A stretch of DNA of 64,000 bases, from positions 1,550,001 to 1,614,000 of the forward strand of contig OZ218963.1 in assembly GCA_965112735.1 (NCBI GenBank), read 5' to 3'. Below are positions 17,906 to 25,716 of this stretch, piece after piece; within the stretch, counting starts at the first letter, position 1; every line of letters begins with the position of its first letter. Origin of the DNA: Phaeosaccion multiseriatum (lineage: Eukaryota > Ochrophyta, other classes). Both the position numbers and the translations under genes were made by a program. The notes beneath the pieces were generated by a model, which saw only the letters and a list, made by a program, of their open reading frames with translations, searched no databases and was not told where the DNA came from.

Positions 17906-19543
17906 ATGGCGGATTCTCCCACCAGTGTGGTCCCGAGTGGTGTTCGGACTCGCGCCCAGCGCGCTGCCGCTGAGGAAACACGTGCTGCAGGCGAGGCAAC
18001 AGCGACGGTCACGCCCCCATCTACCCCTCGTACGTCAGGATTTCTCCAGCGTCTCTCTGGTGGTTTCACTGGGTTCCTCTCTCGGCAGTCGGCGGCCCTC
18101 TCGGCGGCTGACGAGGCGGAGGTGGACGCTCAGGCTGAGCGGGATGTGGACCGGGTTATACAGGCTGCTGCTGCCCTCGAGGCTGATGCCGCGGCTGGAG
18201 CGGTGGAGGAGGAGGAGGAGGAGAATTCGGAGGAGGAGGAGGAGGAGGAGGCGGAGGAGGAGGAAGGGACGGCTTCGGCGGCAGCGGGGATGGCAGGGGG
18301 TACTGTGGGCGCTGTGGCAGACGGCAGGGCTGCGACTGCTGCAGCCCCGACGGTAGCGGAGGCAGCGGGCGGCATCGCTGTCGGTGACGGGTTGGGGGTG
18401 CAGCAGCGGTTGCTAGCGGCTCAGATGTTGGGGCTGCAGCAGCAGATGGCCAGTTTGCATCTCCAAGCCTTGCCGACCGGTGGCCCTGTGCTGGGGGGGG
18501 GGGTGCAGACGATTCGGAGCTTGCCCGCTAAACTCTCTCTCATGCCCACGCTCACCTGGGGCATGACGCACCGGGCCACGTTGGAGGTCGTCTCCGAGTG
18601 GATGCAGCAGCTGGAGTCCTGGGGCTACATGCGGCACGGGGAGGTGAAGGAAGAGCAGTGGGTGGAGGTGCAGCGTCTCATGACTGAGGGTTTCTCGGTG
18701 ATGGAGCGGAGTAAGCTCGATACAGCGGTGAGTGTGGAGATGTCTGCACCTGACACTCCGCCTTTCTACCACGCGGCCGTGAGGGCGCTATTCCGGTTCT
18801 TTCACACGGTCGAGCTGCAGAGCGCCGCGGTGGTACGGAGCCTGGTGACGTCCGAGTTGACGGGCTGCATGGAGTCCAATCTCAAGCTGGTGACGGGGGT
18901 GTATCAGGTTAACGGCCTCAGGGCCTTGTTGGCGCAGGTCGGCGGCGATGCTCTGGCCGCCATCGTGGATCAGGAGGGGATGGCGGTTCTGGAGGCTCAA
19001 GCCATGCATCGGCGCAGGGGCATCAGTCAGCAGTCGCTCACCAACGCCATCCTGCAGGAGGTGAACATGGCGATGGCACACAAGCACTCCTGGGCGGCCT
19101 TGGGGACTATGTTGGAGCGGAAGTGCCCCCAGGAGTTCGAGCAGGTGCTCATGGATCACAGCCAGTTGTCGTGCGGGGGTGGCGGTCGTGGCGGTGGTGG
19201 TGGGGGCGGTGGGGGTGGCAGGCCTAGGAGGGAGAGCATGGACATCAACGCCGTGGATCTGCCGGCTTCTGCTGCCGCTACCACCTCCATGGCGGCATCG
19301 GGTGCCACCCCGCAGACTGTGGGGGCCGTGGTGCCGGCTCTGCACGCGCCGGCGGATCGCTGCTATGGGTGTGGTCAGACAGGGCACTTCCGTTTTGGGT
19401 GTAATGTGGTGCCCCCAACCCCGGGCCTGAAGCGCGCGTTGATGAAGCAATTGAAGCGGAAGCTGGCGGAGGACCCGGATTTCGACGCCATCTCCGAGAT
19501 GGTTCGGGGCGTGCAGGCAGAGGCAGCGGGTGGTCTGTTGTGA
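17906..19543 (+). CDS. Gypsy Gag
   Basis: Starts MADSPTSVV at 17906. Residues 60-130 include a Glu run from GAG repeats. A helical capsid-like region follows (WMQQLESWGYMRHGEVKEEQW...). After a Gly run there is one CCHC zinc knuckle, CYGCGQTGHFRFGC, near the C terminus. It ends at UGA 19541-19543 in the context CTG TTG TGA CGA. The following Pol frame is the same frame with no other stop, so readthrough rather than frameshift would link them. Confidence 0.8.
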   Translation: MADSPTSVVPSGVRTRAQRAAAEETRAAGEATATVTPPSTPRTSGFLQRLSGGFTGFLSRQSAALSAADEAEVDAQAERDVDRVIQAAAALEADAAAGAVEEEEEENSEEEEEEEAEEEEGTASAAAGMAGGTVGAVADGRAATAAAPTVAEAAGGIAVGDGLGVQQRLLAAQMLGLQQQMASLHLQALPTGGPVLGGGVQTIRSLPAKLSLMPTLTWGMTHRATLEVVSEWMQQLESWGYMRHGEVKEEQWVEVQRLMTEGFSVMERSKLDTAVSVEMSAPDTPPFYHAAVRALFRFFHTVELQSAAVVRSLVTSELTGCMESNLKLVTGVYQVNGLRALLAQVGGDALAAIVDQEGMAVLEAQAMHRRRGISQQSLTNAILQEVNMAMAHKHSWAALGTMLERKCPQEFEQVLMDHSQLSCGGGGRGGGGGGGGGGRPRRESMDINAVDLPASAAATTSMAASGATPQTVGAVVPALHAPADRCYGCGQTGHFRFGCNVVPPTPGLKRALMKQLKRKLAEDPDFDAISEMVRGVQAEAAGGLL

Positions 19544-22500
19544 CGATGCCCCGCCGCTACAGAGTCGGTAGCAGCGGGGCCCGGAGCCCTGGGGCGGGGG
19601 GGGGTGGTAACGGCAAGTAGTAGGGCAGTAGATACGGGAGTTAGAGAGGGTAACAAATCACATAATGTAACACCTCATCGAGCTTGTGTATCGTCTTCCT
19701 TCAGCTTGCTAGCCACACTTCCTCCCTCCCCGAGGGGCGAGATTCACACAGTTGACAGCGGTAGGCCCGTTGACAGCGGTAGGGGGTGGGTTGACGGTGA
19801 TGGGGTGGAGCAGAAGGCGGAGAAGGCGAAGGAGGAGGAGGAGGAGGCGGCGGTGTGGGGTGCGGTAGGGGGCATGCCGTTGTGGCGGCAGCGAGCTTGC
19901 CGTGAGCCACGCCTTCCGAACCATATGCTGCGCATAGGGCGGCGGAAGCAGCAAGCGCTCACTCTGCGCGCAACAGCTGACGCCGCACGGGCTCGGGCGG
20001 CCGCGTTCCTACGTTGTGCAGTGGGGCTCCCAGCCGCTGGGGGTGCAGTCGAGGGTGCGGCCGTTGGAGGGTTGGGGGCTGCCCCGCTCACGTTGGTGGC
20101 GGTGGAGGCGGAGGCAGAGGCGGAGGCGGTGGAGGTGGAGGAGGAGGAGGAGGAGGAGGAGGAGGAGGAGGAGGAGGAGGAGGAGGCGGAGGAGGCGGAG
20201 GAGGCAGCTGACGCAGTAACGGCAGCGGCACAGGAGGGGCCGGCGGAGGAGGAGGAGGAGGAGGAGGAGGAGGAGGAGGAGGAGGAGGAGGAGGAGGAGG
20301 AGGAGGAGGAGGAGGAGGAGGAGGAGGAGGAGGAGGAGGAGGCGGAGGAGGAGGATGAGGAGGAGGAGGCGGCGGAGGAGGCAGCTGACGCCGTAACGGC
20401 GGAGGCACAGGAGGGGCCGGCGGAGGAGGAGGAGGAGGAGGCGGAGGAGGAGGAAGAGGAGGCGGCGGCGGAGGCAGCTGACGCAGTAACGGCGGCGGCC
20501 CAGGAGGGGCCGGCGGAGGCGCAGGCGGAGGAGCAACCGATGTCGGCGGCGCTGGAGGCGGCGGAGGAGGAGGGGGAGGAGGAGGAGAAGGAGGAGGAGG
20601 AGGAGGCGGAGGAGGCGGAGGCGGAGGAGGCAGCTGCCGCAGTGACGGCGGAGGCACCGGAGGGGCAGGAGGAGGCACAGGCGGAGGAGAAACCAATGTC
20701 GGAGGGGCTGGAGGCGGAGGAAGAGGCGAAGGAGGCTAAGGAGGAGCCGACGGAGACGGTGGCGGACAACGGGAACGAGGCTCGACAGACTGGTGCAGCA
20801 GCCGATGCAGCAATAGCAGCAGCGCTCTTTGGGGCTGAGCTGCAGGCAGAGGTTGAGGCCGCTGCACAGGGGCCGGCATGCGGGCTGGTGGGGGCGACGG
20901 CGGAGGCACAGCGGCGGGTCTGGAGGGCCCGACAGGTGGTGGTCATGCGGCGGTGGCGTGAAGGGCATGTGTTCCGCTGCCCTGCGTCTGCGGCTGCTGG
21001 CGTGCCCCGGGGGGTCATGGCTCTGCCGCTCGGGGTCCCTCCATGGGAACAGTCTCTCCGTGACCCCAGCCTGCTTCGGGAGTGGGTGTGGGCGGCGCAG
21101 GAGTGGGTGATCAGCGACGCACAGACAGCTACGCAAGCTGCACAGCGCTGGGCGGCAGAGTGCGCGGCCGCTCACGTGCGGGTGCTGACGTGGGCGGCCG
21201 AAACGTTTGTGATTCCGCCGGCTGGCCGTCGCGTACCTTCGGGGGTGGGGGTTGGGCCTTCAGCCGCGCCGGCAGGGAGTTCTGCTCTGCGGGTCGACGA
21301 CTGCGATGATTTCGACGCGCTGCTCGCGGAGCACGTCACCCTGCTGCCGGAGTGTAGTGGTGCTCTTCCTGCATTGTCTCCGACGGCGAAAGCGTGTCGA
21401 GCAGCTGCGCTCCTGGCACCAGCTGCCGAATCGGTGGAGAGGGAGTGCGTCAGTGGGTGCTCTCTGAGTGCGGAGCGGGAGCCCTGTGAGGTGTGCGTGC
21501 AGCGAGCGAGGGTGGAGATGGCGGCGCTCTCAGTCACTGACGATACAGGGGCAGCGTATCTGCGGCGGGAGGCGAGGCGGAAGCAGATTGAGATGACTCT
21601 GGCGATTAAGCAGACAGGGCGTACCGGGGTGTCGGTCAATCCGCGCGGGCATACGGTATCGGTGGTGCTTCAGTCTGCCCTTCAATTGCGCGAGCAGCTG
21701 CCACGGGCTCCGGTGTCGCTCACGGTGCAGGCCTTGGTGGACACCGGCGCCACTCACACGTGTGCCTCACGTGCGACCTTTGATCGTGGCGTCGCCGCAG
21801 GGGTCTTTCAGGTGCGCGATTTGGCGGAGGAGCGAGTGGCAGTTCGGTACGCCACGACTCAGGCCGCTACGTCAGCCTCGCTCGGTCGGGTGTGGGTGCA
21901 AATCGCCCTCACGCCTACGTGTCAGCCGGTGGTGGCCATGTGGGTAGTGGAGCACCTCGCCCGTCCCTTGATATTAGGCCAAGACGTGCTCACGATGGTG
22001 GGGGCGGTTACTGACCACAAGGTTCATCAGCTGTACGTGCATCCCACGGAGGCGAGTTCTCCGTCGTCGGAGCCGCGGTCGGAGGTTGACGATACCATCG
22101 CCGTGGCCGCTGTCAGCTTGGGGGAGTGTCAGGTGCTGGCGACTGAGGCACTTCGCCTCGCCCCGGGCGGCAAGGCCGTGCTCGTGCTGGAGGCGGACGG
22201 AGGTGTCGCAGGCGGGCGTCTCAGTGTGGAGTTGGGTGCCCACGGGCAGTTGCAGGCGCAGCAGGAGGCGTTGTGGTGGCTGAACCACGAGCAAGTCCTG
22301 GTGAGTCGTGCGGCGTGCGTGGTCGGTGCCACGCAGCAGTGGAGCATCGGTATACACAATCAGCACAATGAGACGATCGTCGTGGTCCCTGGGCAGGCTG
22401 TGGGCGTGGGCACGTATCTGCTGGCGGAGGAGGATCGGCGAGCAGCGGTGGAGGTGGCGTTGTGTGAGCCGGCTCCTCTTGTTGCGCCTTGCACGCCGGC

Positions 22501-25500
22501 CGGGGGCCTTCGTCCGCTCCCGCGTCGCTGGGCACGCTGGGGTGCGTCTCGTGCTGTGGTCGGTGGCGAGGAGCGTGGTGGTGGTGTCGGTGGCGGAAGT
22601 GCAGCAGCAGCCGGAGGAGGAGGAGGAGGAGATGGCGGAGGAGGCGGAGGAGGAGGCGGAGGAGGCGGAGGAGGAGTAGGAGGAGGCTCAGAAGGCGAAG
22701 GAGGAGGAGGAGGAGGAGGAGATGGCGGAGGCGGCGAAGGTGGAGGAGGAGGAGGCAACGACGGAGCGCCCCGACAGGCGTGGCTCGAGGCTGTGGCTTT
22801 GCGTGAGCGCTGGGGACGCGAGACAGTGGCCTCCGATCTGGTCGATGGGCCTGAGGATGTTTTCCGCCCTGTGCCGCTGGGGCCCGTGGCTCTGGGAGCC
22901 GTCCGTGCTCCGGTCGTGCAGGCAGTGCGGCCCGTGACGAGGGAGTCGGGCAAACACAGGCCCTGCAGGCCTGCTCGGCTGGGGCTCGGTCGGCGTCTAC
23001 GGGTGGCGCGGCGGCACGTCTCACTCTCGGTGGAGGGGCCTTTTACTGCTGGTCCTAGCATCTTGGCTCGCCACGCACGGGCTGTAGCGGCCGCAGCAGC
23101 AGCTGGCGGCGGCGGCGGAGGCGCAGCAGTCGCAGGAGGAGGCGCAGGAGGAGGAGGGGGAGGAGGAGGAGGAGGAGACGGAGGAGGAGGAGGAGGAGGA
23201 GGAGGAGGAGGAGGAGGAGGAGGAGGAGGAGGAGGAGGAGGAGGAGGCGGAGGAGCAGCAGGAGGAGGAGCACCTTCCCTGTGCGTGTCTGAGGCCGGTG
23301 TGGCAGCGGTGGACGGGGGGCCCTCAATTGGCGACGCTGGGCCTGGAGGAGGAGGAGGCGATGGAGGAGGAGCCAGCGGAGACGCAGGAGGAGGCGGGGG
23401 AGGAGGAGGAGGAGGAGGAGGAGGAGGAGGGGGAGGAGGAGGAGGCGGAGGAGGAGGAGGAGGAGGAGGAGGAGGAGGAGACGCAGGAGGAGGGGCACCT
23501 TCCCTGTGCGTGTCTGAGGTCGGTGTGGCAGCGGTGGAAGGGGGGTCCTCAATTGGCGACGCTGTGACTGGGGAGGTGGAGGTGGTGCCGACCACGGAGT
23601 CTCCCCAGGCCGCCCTGCATGCATTGCAGGATGACGTGACGGCTGGGCAGCAGGTTGAGGCTACTCAGGGCTGTCTACAGGGCCCGACCTGGACTATCGA
23701 CGAGCATGGTGCCTTGACGTTGGGCGGCACGGGTGAGGGACGGCAGGCGGGCACACGGGAGGCCGCTCACAGCTTGATCGTGCGTGAGTGGGCGCCTCGC
23801 CTCGCAGCGAGTGGGCAGGAGCGGCTCCGTACGTGTTTGGCGGCTGCGGAGGTGGGTGCAGTTACGGCTCTCCTGCTCCTCCGCCCACACGTGCAGCAGA
23901 CGCAAGGGGGCCTGGAGGGTGTCGATGATGTGGTGGTGGCTCAGTGGTTGGAGCAACTCTTGTCCATGTGGAGCAGTCACTCGTTGCTGAAGCAGGCCGG
24001 TGTGGAGACGGAGCTGAACGCAGCACTGCAGTTGTTTCTCACCATTCGGCGGCTCCTGTGGCAGTGTCGTGCCCTGCGGGCGGAGGTGGGAGGGTTGGCA
24101 GGTGGTGAATGTGTGCAGCAGCAGAGGCGGCGGGCGCAAGCAGCAGTGGCACGGGCCAAATTCTACCAGGCGCAGCTGCCCCAGCACATGCACGCAATGA
24201 CTATCGGTGATGAAGGTTGGACAGAAGCGCAGCGGTGGGGCTTGGTGGTGGTGTTGAAGCAGCGAGTAGCGGCCTTCTGCGTGGATGGGAGCGATGACGG
24301 CCGCACAGATTCGGGCCGGTTTGGGTTTCCGTTGCTGGACCCGAAGCAGCCGCCAATTCGGAGTGCGGCACGGCGCTACCCTCCTCCGGTCCGGCGCGGT
24401 ATTGAGATTGAGTTGAACAAGATGTTAGCAGCAGAGATCATCCGGCCCAGCACAGCAGCCTGGGCCACTCCACTCATGGCCGTGTTGAAGACGGACGAGC
24501 ACGGCAACACCAAGTGCCACGAGGACGGCACTCCGATCGTGCGGATGACGTGTGACCTGTCGCAGCTCAATGACGCGTGCCGCACGGAGGCGCCCGCCAT
24601 GCCAGTGGTGGATGATTTGCTGGCGGAAATGCAGGGGTCTACGGTCTTTTCGGTGATGGACATCATGTCTGGCTACTTCAATGTGCCCATGGCCACCACG
24701 GAGGATGAGGACATCTCTACATTTGTCTGCCACAGTGGCACGTACGCCTGGAGAGTCATGCCACAAGGAGCGAAGAATGCACCCGCCACGTTCGTACGCC
24801 TTATGAACACGGTGTTGCAGGGCCTACAGGCATTCGTGGCGTGCTTCGTGGACGACATTGCAGTTTTCTCCGCCACGGTGGATCAGCACATTGGCCAGTT
24901 AGACCAAGTTCTCGGCAGGATGGTGCAGCACAAGCTCAAGCTGGCGCCGAGCAAGGTGGTGTTGGGGGCATCTCAGGTGCTCTTCTGTGGGCATTTGGTG
25001 GATAGTGAGGGGGTGCGGGCCGATCCAGCCAAGTATGCAGCAGTTCGAGCGCTGGCCAAGCCCACTGCGCAGTCAGGCAATCAGGTGCGACAGGTCAGGC
25101 GCTTTGTAGGCATGCTCAGCTACTTCCGCAAATTCATTCCGGCGTTTGCCATGAAGGTGCGGCCGCTCAATGAGCTCTTGCGCAAAGGGGTGGATGTGCG
25201 GTCAGCGTGGGGGCCGAGGCACGACGCGGCGTGGGAGGGGCTCATCGAGGACCTGCTCCGCTCGCCCGCGTTGGCCTTCCCTCACTATGGCTCGGAATCG
25301 GTGTTCACGCTCAGCACCGACGCTTCAGCAGACGGGTTAGGGGGTGTGCTGTCGCAGCGGGATGCCGAGGGGGTGGAGCGAGTCGTGACGTTCATCAGTC
25401 GTGCCACTACCCCCACGGAGGCTCGGCTAGGCAGTACGGAGCTCGAGCTCTTGGCGGTGGTTTGGTGTGTGCGCAAGTTGAGCATGTACATTTGCCACCA

Positions 25501-25702
25501 TCCCTGCACGGTGGTGACGGACCACCAACCCTTGCTGTGGCTGGCGACGCACAAGGACACCAACTCCAAGCTCTTTCGGTGGTATGAACGGCTCTCTGCT
25601 CATCATCTCAAGTTTGTCCACAAACCGGGGCGGGAGCTTGTGGTGCCTGACTGCTTGTCACGCGACCCCTTGCCAGTGACTGAGTGGTGTGATTGCCAGT
25701 GA
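19544..25702 (+). CDS. Gypsy Pol part 1: acidic/Gly-rich region, protease, RT, RNase H
   Basis: The frame is open from the codon after UGA; no AUG lies near its start. Long GGA/GAG tracts encode poly-Glu (about 20140-20750) and poly-Gly (about 22610-22760 and 23100-23490). The protease is ALVDTGATHTC with its Asp codon at 21740. RT has MTCDLSQLND, VMDIMSGYFNVPM and the catalytic box FVDD (Asp codons 24851 and 24854). RNase H begins STDASADGLGG (25313-25345) and ends in VVTDHQPLLWL. The stop at 25700-25702 is caused by the 23-bp duplication. Confidence 0.85.
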   Translation, partial: RCPAATESVAAGPGALGRGGVVTASSRAVDTGVREGNKSHNVTPHRACVSSSFSLLATLPPSPRGEIHTVDSGRPVDSGRGWVDGDGVEQKAEKAKEEEEEAAVWGAVGGMPLWRQRACREPRLPNHMLRIGRRKQQALTLRATADAARARAAAFLRCAVGLPAAGGAVEGAAVGGLGAAPLTLVAVEAEAEAEAVEVEEEEEEEEEEEEEEEEAEEAEEAADAVTAAAQEGPAEEEEEEEEEEEEEEEEEEEEEEEEEEEEEEEEAEEEDEEEEAAEEAADAVTAEAQEGPAEEEEEEAEEEEEEAAAEAADAVTAAAQEGPAEAQAEEQPMSAALEAAEEEGEEEEKEEEEEAEEAEAEEAAAAVTAEAPEGQEEAQAEEKPMSEGLEAEEEAKEAKEEPTETVADNGNEARQTGAAADAAIAAALFGAELQAEVEAAAQGPACGLVGATAEAQRRVWRARQVVVMRRWREGHVFRCPASAAAGVPRGVMALPLGVPPWEQSLRDPSLLREWVWAAQEWVISDAQTATQAAQRWAAECAAAHVRVLTWAAETFVIPPAGRRVPSGVGVGPSAAPAGSSALRVDDCDDFDALLAEHVTLLPECSGALPALSPTAKACRAAALLAPAAESVERECVSGCSLSAEREPCEVCVQRARVEMAALSVTDDTGAAYLRREARRKQIEMTLAIKQTGRTGVSVNPRGHTVSVVLQSALQLREQLPRAPVSLTVQALVDTGATHTCASRATFDRGVAAGVFQVRDLAEERVAVRYATTQAATSASLGRVWVQIALTPTCQPVVAMWVVEHLARPLILGQDVLTMVGAVTDHKVHQLYVHPTEASSPSSEPRSEVDDTIAVAAVSLGECQVLATEALRLAPGGKAVLVLEADGGVAGGRLSVELGAHGQLQAQQEALWWLNHEQVLVSRAACVVGATQQWSIGIHNQHNETIVVVPGQAVGVGTYLLAEEDRRAAVEVALCEPAPLVAPCTPAGGLRPLPRRWARWGASRAVVGGEERGGGVGGGSAAAAGGGGGGDGGGGGGGGGGGGGGVGGGSEGEGGGGGGGDGGGGEGGGGGGNDGAPRQAWLEAVALRERWGRETVASDLVDGPEDVFRPVPLGPVALGAVRAPVVQAVRPVTRESGKHRPCRPARLGLGRRLRVARRHVSLSVEGPFTAGPSILARHARAVAAAAAAGGGGGGAAVAGGGAGGGGGGGGGGDGGGGGGGGGGGGGGGGGGGGGGGGGAAGGGAPSLCVSEAGVAAVDGGPSIGDAGPGGGGGDGGGASGDAGGGGGGGGGGGGGGGGGGGGGGGGGGGGGGGDAGGGAPSLCVSEVGVAAVEGGSSIGDAVTGEVEVVPTTESPQAALHALQDDVTAGQQVEATQGCLQGPTWTIDEHGALTLGGTGEGRQAGTREAAHSLIVREWAPRLAASGQERLRTCLAAAEVGAVTALLLLRPHVQQTQGGLEGVDDVVVAQWLEQLLSMWSSHSLLKQAGVETELNAALQLFLTIRRLLWQCRALRAEVGGLAGGECVQQQRRRAQAAVARAKFYQAQLPQHMHAMTIGDEGWTEAQRWGLVVVLKQRVAAFCVDGSDDGRTDSGRFGFPLLDPKQPPIRSAARRYPPPVRRGIEIELNKMLAAEIIRPSTAAWATPLMAVLKTDEHGNTKCHEDGTPIVRMTCDLSQLNDACRTEAPAMPVVDDLLAEMQGSTVFSVMDIMSGYFNVPMATTEDEDISTFVCHSGTYAWRVMPQGAKNAPATFVRLMNTVLQGLQAFVACFVDDIAVFSATVDQHIGQLDQVLGRMVQHKLKLAPSKVVLGASQVLFCGHLVDSEGVRADPAKYAAVRALAKPTAQSGNQVRQVRRFVGMLSYFRKFIPAFAMKVRPLNELLRKGVDVRSAWGPRHDAAWEGLIEDLLRSPALAFPHYGSESVFTLSTDASADGLGGVLSQRDAEGVERVVTFISRATTPTEARLGSTELELLAVVWCVRKLSMYICHHPCTVVTDHQPLLWLATHKDTNSKLFRWYERLSAHHLKFVHKPGRELVVPDCLSRDPLPVTEWCDCQ
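20120..20720 (+). repeat. GAG/GCG trinucleotide tract, poly-Glu/Ala
   Basis: Nearly uninterrupted GAG runs, the longest around 20243-20340, alternate with a repeated segment encoding AADAVTA.AQEGPAEE. The region therefore grew both by slippage and by larger-unit duplication. Confidence 0.85.
22605..22765 (+). repeat. GGA tract, poly-Gly
   Basis: GGA repeats read in the Gly register, with interspersed Asp, Glu and Ser, between the protease and RT parts of Pol. Confidence 0.8.
23090..23500 (+). repeat. Two GGA tracts separated by duplicated segment
   Basis: Two poly-Gly arrays (about 23100-23265 and 23345-23490) are each followed by the same segment encoding GAPSLCVSE.GVAAV.GG.SIGDA. This is a large tandem duplication that includes the microsatellite. 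Confidence 0.85.
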
Positions 25703-25716
25703 CTGAGTGGTGTGAT
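25671..25716 (+). repeat. Perfect 23-bp tandem duplication breaking Pol
   Basis: TGCCAGTGACTGAGTGGTGT plus GAT occurs at 25671-25693 and again at 25694-25716. Because 23 is not a multiple of 3, it shifts the frame and creates the apparent split between the two Pol parts. Confidence 0.95.

Noticed and set aside
19744-21175. Long minus-strand frames rich in Ser, Pro or Leu opposite the gypsy Pol
   Set aside because: They are mirror images of the GGA/GAG repeats (TCC, CCT and CTC in the three registers) and overlap a convincing polyprotein; the same applies to 22360-23624 and 27036-27542.
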